Assembly: GCA_000711775.1 (NCBI GenBank)
Contig: ARYC01016986.1
Span: 1 to 64,000 of the forward strand
From: Oxytricha trifallax
Taxonomy: Eukaryota; Ciliophora; Spirotrichea; Sporadotrichida; Oxytrichidae
DNA length: 64,000 nt
Reading direction: 5' to 3'
Shown one piece after another: positions 34,300-45,359 of the stretch (positions are counted from its first letter, which is position 1; the number at the start of each line of letters is the position of its first letter). The notes under the pieces were generated by a model. The model was not told the DNA's origin, ran no database searches, and saw nothing but the letters and a program-made list of their open reading frames with translations. The position numbers were made by a program, and so were the translations under genes.

Positions 34300-34900
34300 A
34301 TTTAAATTCAAATTATATTAATACAAAATTAAATAAGTATTTTAAGAAATCCTTTAAAAAATCTTAAAATTATAGAAATATTAATGATCAATTATTTATA
34401 TAGCTAAAGTTAAAAAAAATTTAAATTAAAATTTAAATATTAAGTAAATTCTATTTTTTTAAATAATATTTTTATTATACCTAAACTATCCTTGTATAAA
34501 CCTAAATTTAATTATTCGAATAAAACTTCCTTTGTGGCAATTAAGATTGTTTTTTATTATTTAAAATTAATCTTACATAAGAGGGAATTACCCAATTATT
34601 GTAGAACAAACAAGAAATAATATAATAGAGAATTTTTAAAATAAGGCAATAGTATATATTCCAAACATACTATAAGCGCAAAATATTAAAGAATTTCATT
34701 TGAGTTAATATTATTTCAAATGAGTTATTAATTTTTGAAATAGTATTTTGAAAATATACATTAATAAGAGATTGAAATATTTGGTGCATATAAATAAATA
34801 TCTAAAATAATTATTTATTTGAAATAAATAAAAATTATAATTAAGTAAATTAATTTAATTTAAAGTGTCAGTTAACTTTCTAGAAACCTGAAAAATAAGG
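34300..34900. other. AT-rich, no gene seen
   Basis: Poly-A/T runs and short ORFs only. Marks the change from the gene-dense half to the repeat-rich half. Confidence 0.5.
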
Positions 34901-34904
34901 TAGT

Positions 34905-35100
34905 TGTTCGAAAGATAATTAAAAATAAGCTGGACTTTAGTTTTAGTGTTACCTCTCTATCGCATTCCTTGGAGTGAGATAAATTTAATTTAATTTTGGC
35001 ATTAAAATCAACTGAAAAATCACCAAAAATTTAAATTTATTCATCTCAATTCATGGATGCGATAAAGAGGTAACACTAAAACTAAAGTCCAGCTTAATTT
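34905..35100. repeat. Fold-back element, family B copy 1
   Basis: Inverted repeat: AAGCTGGACTTTAG ... TATCGCATTCC on the left pairs with GGATGCGATA ... CTAAAGTCCAGCTT on the right, loop about 60 bp. Shares the GCTGGACTTTA and TATCGCAT boxes with copies at 38.3, 43.8, 52.4, 55.7 and 62.0 kb. Confidence 0.75.
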
Positions 35101-36960
35101 ATTCGTAAAAATTTTAAATAATCAAAACTATTAATTGGTATTCACAAAAATAGTAACTTTAAATATATTAAAATGTGATATCAATTATAATAATTTGATT
35201 AAACCATTTTAATGTTGTCAAAATATTTAACCTTAGACTGCCCTTATCATTAAAGATTAAATCATATAAAAATTACAATCGAGTGATCTTTTAAATCAGT
35301 AAAAAAGGTTTTATAGTATTGAATTTAATTACTTCAGAACCCCAAGCAATGACAACCTAAACTAAATCAACGATTCCTCTAAATGAATTAATCTATTTTA
35401 TCGATTATTTATATTTTTAAGAAATAGTTTAAGAAAAAATTCATAATTATATTAGCATTATATTTAATTTTATTATGAAAATTGAAGATAATTCAAGCAT
35501 TTATATTTATTCAAAAGTGCTTGGCTTTTCTCTTTTTGGTATTTAAATAAGCCTATCAGAGTTTTTATCTAGCATTTTGTTATTTAATTTCATAAATTTT
35601 GATTTATCACTTCTTTTAATTAAATAATACAATTGTTATAAACATACTAATTTGTCAACTCATTAATTCTAGTAATGTAATTCATTTCTTGATATGCATT
35701 AGATTATGCAATATATTTCATTGATAAATCTAAAATAATAAAAAATTATTTATTAAAAATTGTTTTGAATATTCAACGAAATCTATATAAGTAACAGGAA
35801 TTATCTTTAGGGATCTTTTTATTTAAAAAATAAATTAAACATTCAAAATAAATATTAATGATTAATCTAAAAAGAAAAGATTAAATAGTTGACTTATGCT
35901 TGATTTTATATTTTTAAAATTGAGTTGTATTTAGCTTTTTTCTATTTTATTCTATGAAATTGCAGGTTAAAAATATCTAAATTAATTAATCCTTCAAACC
36001 CTATACCAACTCGACCTCATATTTTAATTTTCAAACCGTTTAGCAAAATATTAATTATTTATAAAAAAATAATTTATAGAGTCTGAATAAATCTCCTTAG
36101 TCGCCTTATGGTAGTTATCAATAACTATAGATTCATAATACATAAATACACTCTAACGGTGTTTATAAAATACAATGTTTTCTATATCCCATTTGTAAAT
36201 AGAGATAGGGTGTGTAATTCCTAATTATTATCATTGACTAAATTTTATATTTTATATCATATATATGATAAATAAATATAAAATAATATAAATAATTAAA
36301 AATTCACAAGAAAAAATGAGAGTAATTAATTTAGACTATAGATGTGCATATAAAATGATATTTAAGAGAAGGATATTCACATTTAAAAAAAAGATAGTCT
36401 TCAGAATAATATTTAATACTATATCTAATCATAATTAAGTAAACTATGATCTATCAATAAAAAAATCAGATTGATAGGTTATTTTTACCACTTTAAATTA
36501 GATTACTGCTTAAGAGAGATCGTCATTTATAGTTGTTAGTAATAGCATTTTATTTGGAATATAATTAAAAACAGATCACTCTTTAGATTTAGCTGTATTT
36601 TCATCTATTATTAAGGCTATATATATTAAATACTAAGTATATTAATTAAAAGCAACTTTTCAATAAATGATAATAGAAATACAATAAATTTATTTTATTT
36701 TATTTTAAAAAATAGCTAATTTAATCGCACACTAATAACCCTTAATTATCATTTATTGGAAAAAAATTATTTATAAATTTACTATTTTATTTAAATATTT
36801 ATTTTAGATATTAAATTATAAGCACCAAATCCTTCAATCTCTTATTAATGTATATGTAATACCTAATTAATTATTAGCCATTCATTTCATTTTAAAGTGA
36901 AATTCACTTTTTTAATCATGCCAATATATAGGCCGGGTTTTATTATAAAGTATACGAAAA
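35100..36960. other. AT-rich, no gene seen; one small inverted repeat
   Basis: Nothing coding recognised. An inverted repeat (CAATAAATGATAAT with ATTATCATTTATTG) spans about 36660-36762. Confidence 0.45.
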
Positions 36961-36969
36961 AAATTAATT

Positions 36970-37458
36970 ATGTTACAAAGCAAAAGTGACTAGCTGAACT
37001 AATCTCTACTTTCAAACCCACCTGAAAATAATCAGACATAGGGGGATGTGACACAAAGAGATGGTGCCAGTATTCTCACTAAGTAGGATGATCAAGCATC
37101 ATCATTATAATCTTCTACAAATAAAAAAACAACATTCGACTATGATATTTATAAATAAATGAATGCAGGAATATGTTTTAATCCAATGACACTCCCCAAT
37201 TTATCTCTTCTCCAAAAATATATATATTTATTAAAGTAAAAAATTGGTGTCACTAATATTTCGAATTAAATCGAGTAAAAATTATTAAAGTACTTTTAAT
37301 TTTTGAAATTATTGTTTTTTAACATTCTTTATTATAGATGCATAAATAAAAAAATTAGTGAACGTGGTAAAATTAAATAAATTAATAATATTATTGATAT
37401 CTTACATTATTTAACAAAAAAACTTCATAAATCCCCTAGAAACAACAAGCCTTTATGA
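36970..37458 (+). CDS. Small gene, unrecognised
   Basis: ATG 36970, TGA 37456-37458. With TAA/TAG as Gln the frame is fully open: SKSDQLNQSLLSNPPENNQT, TTFDYDIYKQMNAGICFNP, TLPNLSLLQKYIYLLKQKIG. A 63-bp GT..AG segment near 37.28-37.34 kb is likely an intron (it is a multiple of three, so the frame holds either way). It then continues KKISERGKIKQINNIIDIL to the stop. About 140-162 residues. An island of normal composition inside AT-rich DNA. Confidence 0.6.
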
Positions 37459-37628
37459 TTATAAATTGAATATGAAAAAAGGTTATTTTAGTGATTGAGG
37501 AGGGCTGTCTTGGCTTTCACAGGTTTTTATTAATTAAAGAAATTAATGCTCAAAATATCATATTTTAGGTATTATTTGTAAAAATAATGAAATTTAATTA
37601 ATTAAAATTTTTTTTATACTATTATAGT

Positions 37629-37838
37629 AATTTTTATGATGGAAACTCTGAACAAAATATTAAAACTTGTTCTATATTAACTGAAGGCCGTCATAAAAAA
37701 GTTTTATTTTTTGACAAAAAAATTATCTATTAACAAGAAGAGAAAATATGTCTAAGGGATCTAACAACAAATGCTGAACCTATTGAAATCATTAATCCTT
37801 ACAATAGATGCAGACAGTTTAAGATAAATGAATATTGA
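37629..37838 (+). CDS. Coding block (3' end of a gene)
   Basis: Frame reading DGNSEQNIKTCSILTEGRHK, KVLFFDKKIIYQQEEKICL, NAEPIEIINPYNRCRQF to TGA 37836-37838. Probably a macronuclear-destined segment of a gene, perhaps the one beginning at 36970. No start or family seen. Confidence 0.45.
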
Positions 37839-38335
37839 AATTCAAAATTCATTTAAAAAAAGGATTTTTATTTTTATATGATATAGTAATTATCGAAAAA
37901 TTTAGGAATTATAAATAATTTTAATATCATTTTACATGAATAAGTTTTTTGATAATTATAAATCAATTTTTATTAATCATTTTTATTAAAAATTTTATAA
38001 GTTATTTATTTATAACAATAACTTATAGCCTTTCTATATTATGGTGACTTATGCATATATAGATATAATGACATTTGTAGGGGGAAGTATCCTGTACTAT
38101 TAATTTAATTTTTTCTTGTAAATTTTTCTGTATTCAAATTCTTATAACTGACTAAATGAAATCCAATTAAGCACAGGCACTAATAATCTCTTAAAATATA
38201 TTGATTTAATTACATTAATGATAAATTTTTCCTATATTTATTTATGCTTATAAAATCCCACAGATCAATTTAGAATAGAGGATTGGATTTAAGAACAATT
38301 AGATTACGAATTTATAGTTATTAAAATACAATTAT

Positions 38336-38752
38336 TGTAGAAACACATTTGAATATGGAAAATTAATTATAATTAATTAAATATAATTCAAAATCATAGC
38401 AGTTAAAGTTGGCCAATTTGAACGATCTTGGACCCATTTGATAGAGAATTAAAAATTAGCTGGACTTTACAAATGGCGGAACTATTTAATCGCATCCCTA
38501 CAGCGAGATAACTTGAGTTTAATTAAACACCTCTAAATTCATTAAATTACACCCTCATATTAAACTCAAGTTGTCTCGCTGCAGGAATGCGATAAAATAG
38601 TACCGCCAATAATAAAGTCCAGCTAATTTTTAATTCTCTATCAAATGGGTCCAAGATCGTTCAAATTGGACAACTTTAACTGCCACGATTTTGAATTATA
38701 TTTAATTTAATTATAATTAATTTTCCAAATTCAAATGTATTTCTACAATAAT
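38336..38752. repeat. Fold-back element, family B copy 2
   Basis: Near-complete palindrome of about 417 bp. Ends are ATTGTAGAAACACATTTGAA and TTCAAATGTATTTCTACAAT. Inner boxes: ATTAGCTGGACTTTA, ATCGCATCCCTACAGCGAGA and their complements. Highly similar to the copy at 43.8 kb. Confidence 0.88.
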
Positions 38753-38990
38753 GATTAGGCTAATTATTTAAGCTATTGGCTAGATTAATTGTCTTTATAA
38801 AATAATCTATTAAGTGTGTAAATTTTATTTATGCCTAATTATATTTAATTCCAGCCAATATCTATTATTTCTTTATCTTATTGTACTTAACTCCAATATT
38901 CGCTTCTAAATTGAACTATGTGGTTATATTAATTGTTTTATCCAAGAACCTCTCCCACTACTCCCAAGCCTAAAACTAGACCCACTCTCG

Positions 38991-39986
38991 CCCTATTAAC
39001 ACCCCTATTTGTATGAATATTTTGATTCTCGATGTTTGAATAATTTCCTTCTAGACATCTTGACATCATTATAATTTTTATACATTTTATATCCTTTTTT
39101 CAATTAATTTTCTCAACAATTCAAATGCTTATCTTATCTTCAATTTCTTATTTACCAACTTTCACTTCATCAGTCAAGTATTTTACTCGAATGCTCCCTT
39201 AGAAAATTAAATCAAAATTTATTTCCATTTATCTCTATAATAATAAAATGAGAAACTTATTAGAAATAAACTCATACACTATATTTAAAAAATTTGTTAT
39301 CACTTTAAAAGTCTTATTCGAAATCTATTTTTTATAATAAGTTTTTCCAATTTTTTCAATTATTATTACTTTTGGCATTTATATATAAGCTAATAAATAT
39401 GTAAGAATAAAATTTATAATATTAAAATAGTACTTATTTAAAACATATATTAATATTGATTTAATAAAGGGACTACTTTAAATATTAAAAAGTATTTTTA
39501 TTAAAAGATATGTAAATTAAATTTAATTATAAAATTATAAGTTTTTTATTTTAATATTATAAATTTTATTCTTACATATTTATTAGCTTATATATAAATG
39601 CCAAAAGTAATAATAATTGAAGAAATTGGAAAAACTTATTGTAAAAAATAAATTTCAAACAAGACTTTTAAAGTGATAACAAATTTTTTAAATATAGTGT
39701 ATGAGTTTATTTCTAATAAGTTTCTCATTTTATTATTATAGAGATAAATGGAAATAAATTTTGATTTAATTTTCTAAGGGAGCATTCGAGTAAAATACTT
39801 GACTGATGAAGTGAAAGTTGGTAAATAAGAAATTGAAGATAAGATAAGCATTTGAATTGTTGAGAAAATTAATTGAAAAAAGGATATAAAATGTATAAAA
39901 ATTATAATGATGTCAAGATGTCTAGAAGGAAATTATTCAAACATCGAGAATCAAAATATTCATACAAATAGGGGTGTTAATAGGGT
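38991..39986. repeat. 1-kb near-perfect palindrome
   Basis: The left arm beginning CCCTATTAACACCCC is complemented at the right end by GGGGTGTTAATAGGG, with the fold centre near 39489. The arms are close to identical over roughly 450 bp each, around an AT-rich loop. The right arm, plus strand, reads protein-like residues (GSIRVKYLTDEVKVGKQEIE, SRCLEGNYSNIENQNIH), so the arms may carry an inverted-duplicated coding segment. Near identity of arms implies recent origin or gene conversion. Confidence 0.88.
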
Positions 39987-40299
39987 GGAAAGGAGGATCA
40001 CGGTTGGAACAATTAATAAATAAAAAATAATCAATTAATGATTTATTTTTATTAAAGCTCAGATAATATACATACATTCCATAAATTTATTTTGGAATTC
40101 TATATTGGTCACAGCTACTATGTTCATAATGTAATTAAAGCTTAATAAGTCATTAAAAATATATAATTTTTATTGTAAAGTGAAGATAACGATTTGAATA
40201 TGAATATGAGTAATTAATCAGGATTTATTGTGTAGATTAGGTCTTTAGCTGCATTTATAGTCTTAATTCCTCTCCATTTGCAGTATTTTAATCATCGCA

Positions 40300-40455
40300 A
40301 CTTTCTTAGCTTGTACTGTTCAGAATCATGAAGCCTATTCGCATTTGATACTTCGCATTCCTACTGTCAACGAGAACCGCTTTTTAGGTGCTACTGCTGA
40401 AGCCGCCGCCATAGCTAGCCTCAAAGCTGTCTTGCTGGAGATCCTGGACCACTGA
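40300..40455 (+). CDS. Coding block in left palindrome arm
   Basis: Reads ILIIATFLACTVQNHEAYSH, LILRIPTVNENRF, LGATAEAAAIASLKAVLLEI then LDH and TGA 40453-40455. The hydrophobic start looks like a signal peptide. The first exon may be at about 40200 (ATG AAT ATG) with an intron ending CAG near 40300. GC-rich alanine codons set it apart from the surroundings. Identical block on the minus strand in the other arm. Confidence 0.55.
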   Translation, partial: TFLACTVQNHEAYSHLILRIPTVNENRFLGATAEAAAIASLKAVLLEILDH

Positions 40456-40707
40456 GAGACTCCATTATGTTTAGTGGAATTTTAATTATTTTCAGAGATT
40501 TAATAAATTAAATTAGGGCAATTAAAACTTCTTAAGTTTTAATGTTTGAGATATTTAAATCATACTAATAGGTTTAATCTATAAAGAATTTTAATTAGAG
40601 ATGTTTTAATTAATTTTAGGCTTAAATGTATTAATTCAAACTTGCCCTAATTTAATTTATTAAATCTCTGAAAATAATTAAAATTCCACTAAACATAATG
40701 GAGTCTC

Positions 40708-40863
40708 TCAGTGGTCCAGGATCTCCAGCAAGACAGCTTTGAGGCTAGCTATGGCGGCGGCTTCAGCAGTAGCACCTAAAAAGCGGTTCTCGTTGACAGT
40801 AGGAATGCGAAGTATCAAATGCGAATAGGCTTCATGATTCTGAACAGTACAAGCTAAGAAAGT
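40708..40863 (-). CDS. Mirror copy of the coding block in right palindrome arm
   Basis: The inverted duplicate of the 40300-40455 block, with the same LGATAEAAAIASLKAVLLEI sequence on the minus strand, TGA at 40708-40710. No difference from the left arm was noticed by eye. Confidence 0.55.
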   Translation of the reverse strand, partial: TFLACTVQNHEAYSHLILRIPTVNENRFLGATAEAAAIASLKAVLLEILDH

Positions 40864-40987
40864 TGCGATGATTAAAATACTGCAAATGGAGAGGAATTAA
40901 GACTATAAATGCAGCTAAAGACCTAATCTACACAATAAATCCTGATTAATTACTCATATTCATATTCAAATCGTTATCTTCACTTTA

Positions 40988-41590
40988 TATAAAATTTAGT
41001 CTCTCTTTTAGTGAATTTTAATCTCGGACTAATCATAAAGACAGCTTAAATTGTTCTCTAATCTTATGTAAACTTCATAGTTGTCAAAATTCAGACATTA
41101 CCGTCCTCACAATTACATTCTTGACTTAAAATTTTATTTTTGTGATTATTTTGTAATTAATAGCTATAAAAGAGCTTTTTCTGTGATTAATCACAAAAGA
41201 GTTTTTAAAAAGTTTAATAATAAATTCAAGAATTCCTTCTCTGGAATTTAGAAAACTTTACTTCTTATTTAAATTAAATTTAATATGATAATTTCAAAAT
41301 TTCTAAGTTCCAGAGAAGGAATTCTTACTGTGATATTAAAATTTTTAAAAGCTAATTTGTGATTAATCATAGAAAAAGCTTCATTTTAGCTATTAATTAC
41401 AAAATAATCACAAAAATGTTTTAAGTCAAAATTGTCAGAATTTTGAAACTAAAATCTGAATGTTGACGACTTTGAAGGTTGCAGGGGTTTAGCGAACAAT
41501 AATTTTGTAGGCTATGAAAATGATAATGTCTGAGAGAGACATTCACGCAAAGAGAGATTGAATTTTATATACAATAAAAATTAAATTAAA
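40988..41590. repeat. Diverged palindrome abutting the 812-bp one
   Basis: Inverted arms around a centre near 41285: GAATTCCTTCTCTGGAA pairs with TTCCAGAGAAGGAATTC, and the outer parts are complementary with many differences. Both outer arms read similar residues outward: LNFDNYEVYIRLENN (minus strand, left) and LNVDDFEGCRGLANN (plus strand, right). These look like paralogous coding copies. Older than its neighbour. Confidence 0.65.
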
Positions 41591-41695
41591 TTTTTAATTA
41601 ATTATTAAGCTTTAATTATATTATGAACATAGTAACTGTGACTAATATGAAATTCCAAAAAAAATTTGGGATTATCATCCTTATACTATTAGTAA

Positions 41696-42925
41696 ATTCA
41701 AAAGCCCAAAACCCCTTAATGTGTTTTATATGTGTCTTGATTGATATGAGTAATGTTGGGATTAGGGTGTCTTTAGGCTATGAAGCATCTTTTTCATGCT
41801 GATTTTATAAATAAAAAAGATTTTTTTTAGAAAAAAAAGCTTTATTATATATCGAATGTTTAAAGATGTTTAGATACTTGTTTGAGAGCTTTATAAGGAA
41901 ATGTTCAAATTTATTATATAACTTTCCATGATTTTAAACTTTTCTTGTAACGATCAATTTTGTCAATCATCCTTGAGAAAAAAAATGTATCATTAATTGA
42001 TATTTAAGCAAATTTTTTTCGAAAATTAAGTTTTATAATTAATAACTGTAAAATTATGCCAAAAAATAGAGTTCAAAAACGTTATCAAAGCTCAACATGC
42101 ATAGTTCTTATAAATTTTTATTGTAAAATTGTTTAAGAAAATTTTTAAATTAAAGAATAAGAGATTTTTTGGTAAATTATTTGTACATTTTATCAGTTAG
42201 TTAGATGTAAAACGACCAAAAATGTATGTAAATCTTTAAATAATGTATTTTTAGAATCTTTTATTGATATAGCATCTATTAAATATAGGTATCATAAAGG
42301 AGATCAATTAAAATTTCTAATGTAGAGAAGGTTAATGAAGTTGTTAACAAGTTTAAGAGATTGAATTTCATTTTTGATACTAAGGTCCCTATTTGGTACC
42401 TAATTAAACAATAATTTAATTATGAGGACCTTTTTATATAGTTTTAATTAAAATAAATTAAATTAAAAGGCACTAATTAAATTCAAAACCATATATAAGG
42501 GGCACTTAAATTTAAAAATAAAAAATTAATTATACCCCTAAAAAAATTAGAACTTAATTTTTAGGACTCTAAAATAAAAAATGCTATATTGAGAATATTT
42601 AAATTATGAAAATAGGCGACTTGAAATATTGATTTTGAAATTTTGAAGAGATTACTCTATTTTATTTAAACTAACAAACCATATCAAAAATTGAAGATTA
42701 CATAAAATTTCATAAATAATAGTTGATAATATCAATTTTTAAGGGTCTATAGTTTTACAAAAAGAATAAGATTTAAATGCTGACACAAAAAATAAAATGC
42801 AGTTAAATTTGTTAACAAAATTTCAATCAATCTTTAAGAAACCCATATCCCCAACACTGCCCATATCACTCAAAACACATATTAAACTCATTAATGGGTT
42901 TTGAGGTTTTGGGGTTTTGAATATC
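41696..42925. mobile_element. Telomere-repeat-bearing element (TBE-like/MITE)
   Basis: About 80-bp terminal inverted repeats. The left end reads ATTCAAAAGCCCAAAACCCC and then TTAATGTGTTTTATATGTGT. The right end, read inward on the other strand, starts ATTCAAAACCCCAAAACC and continues TTAATGAGTTTAATATGTGT. C4A4-type telomeric tracts at both tips are the hallmark of hypotrich TBE transposons. At 1.2 kb it is too short for a full TBE. The inside is AT-rich with one protein-like stretch near 42.33-42.45 kb (EKVNEVVNKFKRLNFIFDTK). A third copy of the terminal repeat is at 63041. Confidence 0.7.
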
Positions 42926-42984
42926 CCCTTTAATATAATTTTGTGAATTCAAATTTTTTTATGTAAAAATTAAATATAAATATT

Positions 42985-43763
42985 TATACTGCTGGCAACA
43001 TACCCCCTCATTTTTGATCCTGCAAACACCTACGATGAAGAAAATGAAGCTTGGACTGCTAAACACTAAACAATTCATTTAGAATTTACTGTCAACGAAT
43101 TTAACTAATTTGAGGTTTTTTAAAACCACTTAATAATAGGAGCGAATTCAAATGAGTATGATGACAAATACACTTTTGTATTATTGTACAAATTCGATTA
43201 CGATATTCAAACCACAGAAAATCAAAAGATTTCTTTAATTTTTATTGCAATTTTTGTTAAGGTCTGCAAGGGTTATTAGAGAAATACAGCAATTTATAGA
43301 CGTATTGTTAACTATTTTATAAAGAATTGCAAAATAAGACAATGCTCATAGCGATTGATGAATTTCTGATTAGATGAACGTAGATTCAGGAGTTGCCACT
43401 TAGTGAAGAAAAATAGGCATAAGCAAGCCTGAAAGGAAAAAAGAAAGATAAGTTAAATACATTTGAGGGCTAATTTAAAACAGTATTGAAGAGCCTTAAC
43501 ATAATAAGATAATCTATGCAATTCTAATCAAATTAAAGTAAAGATTTAATCTTTTGATTTGATATTAAAAGTTTTCATTTCTGATAGACTGTGCAACATA
43601 AAAGTAGCGGGAGATTATGAATTATCCTCTTAAAGAAGGATTATTAATAATAGGCATGAGTTTTTCCCTTTAGACACCACGTCCATAACGCATCTTAAAC
43701 AGAAGTAGCAGATTTATTAACTCACTGTCACAAAATTATTCCAACCTCGCATATATTTAATGA
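42985..43763 (+). CDS. Gene in several coding blocks, unrecognised
   Basis: Block 1 (to about 43240): TYDEENEAWTAKHQTIHLEF, KYTFVLLYKFDYDIQ. Block 2 (43.26-43.38 kb): LLEKYSNLQTYCQLFYKELQ, MLIAIDEFLI. Block 3 (43.38-43.52 kb): IQELPLSEEKQAQASLKGKK, TVLKSLNIIRQ. Block 4 (43617-43763): MNYPLKEGLLIIGMSF and RFINSLSQNYSNLAYIQ, TGA at the end. Blocks lie in different frames or are split by TGA, as for segments separated by IESs/introns. Exact joins not resolved. Confidence 0.5.
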
Positions 43764-43817
43764 AATTACAAATATTTTAACTATTTTTTTTTACATTAAA
43801 TCTATTAAAGTATATTG

Positions 43818-44235
43818 TAAAAATTCATTTGAATTTGGAAAATTAATTAAAATTAATTTTAATATAAATCAAAATTGTGGCTGTTAAAGTTGACCAATTT
43901 AAACGATCTTGGGCTCATTCGATAGAGAATTAAAAATTAGCTGGACTTTATTATTGGCGGTACTATTTTATAGCATCCCTGGAGCGATAACTTGAGTTTA
44001 ATGTGAGGGTATAATTTAATGAATATAGATGAGTTTAATTAAAGTCGAGTTATCTCGTTGCAGTCATGAGATAAAAATAGTACCGCCAATAATAAAGTCG
44101 ATCTAATTTTGAATTCTCTATCGAATGAGCCCAAGATCGTTCAAATTGGCCAACTTTAACTGCCAAGATTTTGGTTTTTATTAAATTTAATTTTAATTAA
44201 TTTTCCAAATTCAAATGTATTTCTACAATATTAAA
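43818..44235. repeat. Fold-back element, family B copy 3
   Basis: About 418-bp palindrome closely matching the 38.3-kb copy: CATTTGAATTTGGAAAATTA at the left, TTCCAAATTCAAATG at the right, with GCTGGACTTTATTATTGGCG inside. Slightly degenerate in the central CGCAT box. Confidence 0.85.
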
Positions 44236-44380
44236 TATGAGTTTATTGTCTCCGATTAATAATAAGAAACTCAATTAAACTGCTGATTTTGTTTGGGGAT
44301 TTTAATTATAAATTTAGAATTTTAAATTAGAAATTTATTTAAATTAATTAATTACTACTATAAATGAGTGTGTTTTTAGA

Positions 44381-44553
44381 GTACTGTCTTAAATAGAAAA
44401 ATAGACGAATCAATTGAAGAGGACATTGATATAGACTGTTTTATAAGAGAAGCTATATCAAAAATAGATTGTAGTGAGGATGCACCTGTAAGGCTTATAA
44501 ATTCTGAAACTGATAATCTTAAGGGATTCTTCATTAATAGAAGTTATTTAAAA
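44381..44553 (+). CDS. Short acidic coding block
   Basis: Reads NRKIDESIEEDIDIDCFIRE and KIDCSEDAPVRLINSETDN with no TGA. Could be a macronuclear-destined segment of a larger gene. No family recognised. Confidence 0.35.
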
Positions 44554-44721
44554 TGTATTTATTAAAGGAAATTTCTTCTGCTATAATATTTCAATTAACT
44601 GTGATAAGATTGTATATTTTCTATAATTATATTTAAAAATTATAAATAAAACATTTATTTTATTCAAAATTGAATTTAGTAATCATTTAATTTCCTAATT
44701 TTATTGATCTTAATTGTTACT

Positions 44722-45349
44722 ACCGAGCCCCCCCCCCCCCCACCCCTCCCCCACCCCCAAATCGAGCCCCCCAACCCCACCTCCATATAAATAATTTTTT
44801 TCAGTGCAATTTTTCTTGCCCTGCGAGCGGCTATTACATAAAATGGTTTATTTTTATAAGACTCACTACATCCGTCAACGTTTTTGTGTACATGCTCCCA
44901 TAGGAAAATATTTAAAAATACAAACAAATGTTAATTTCATATATAATATTAAATATTCTTAGATACGAAATTTTTTTTTAACATTAATATAATTGTAGTT
45001 TTAATAAGGTAACCATAAAATTCAAAATCAATATACATTCCAGTTAAATAAAGAATTTTATGATTACCTTATTAAAACTACAATTATATTAATGTTAAAA
45101 AAAAATTTCGTATCTAAGAATATTTAATATTATATATGAAATTAACATTTGTTTGTATTTTTAAATATTTTCCTATGGGAGCATGTACACAAAAACGTTG
45201 ACGGATGTAGTGAGTCTTATAAAAATAAACCATTTTATGTAATAGCCGCTCGCAGGGCAAGAAAAATTGCACTGAAAAAAATTATTTATATGGAGGTGGG
45301 GGGGGGGCTCGATTTGGGGTGGGGGGAGGGGTGGGGGGGGGGGCTCGGG
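44722..45349. repeat. Fold-back element, family A copy 1 (C-rich ends)
   Basis: About 628-bp palindrome. Arms begin with C-rich tracts (CCGAGCCCC then long C runs with A/T breaks) and end with the complementary G tracts. Inside each arm is TTTCTTGCCCTGCG...GCTATTAC, then ACTACATCCGTC and CCCATAGGAAAATA, a series shared with the 57.3-kb element. Each arm has an outward 70-83 codon ATG frame (MFVFLNIFLWEHVHKN), but it is not conserved in the other copy. Confidence 0.88.
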
Positions 45350-45359
45350 GTGAACACTT

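Larger units (their letters stand above)
40176..40987. repeat. 812-bp palindrome with coding arms
   Basis: Arms 40176-40521 and 40642-40987, almost identical inverted copies, about 120-bp loop. Each arm carries the same C-terminal coding block ending in a TGA (see separate entries). Moderate-GC arms inside very AT-rich DNA. Confidence 0.9.

Noticed and set aside
43355-43395. GATGAA repeats as a 6-bp pointer
   Set aside because: Joining gives a frame that stops soon after; the better downstream frame is not reached.
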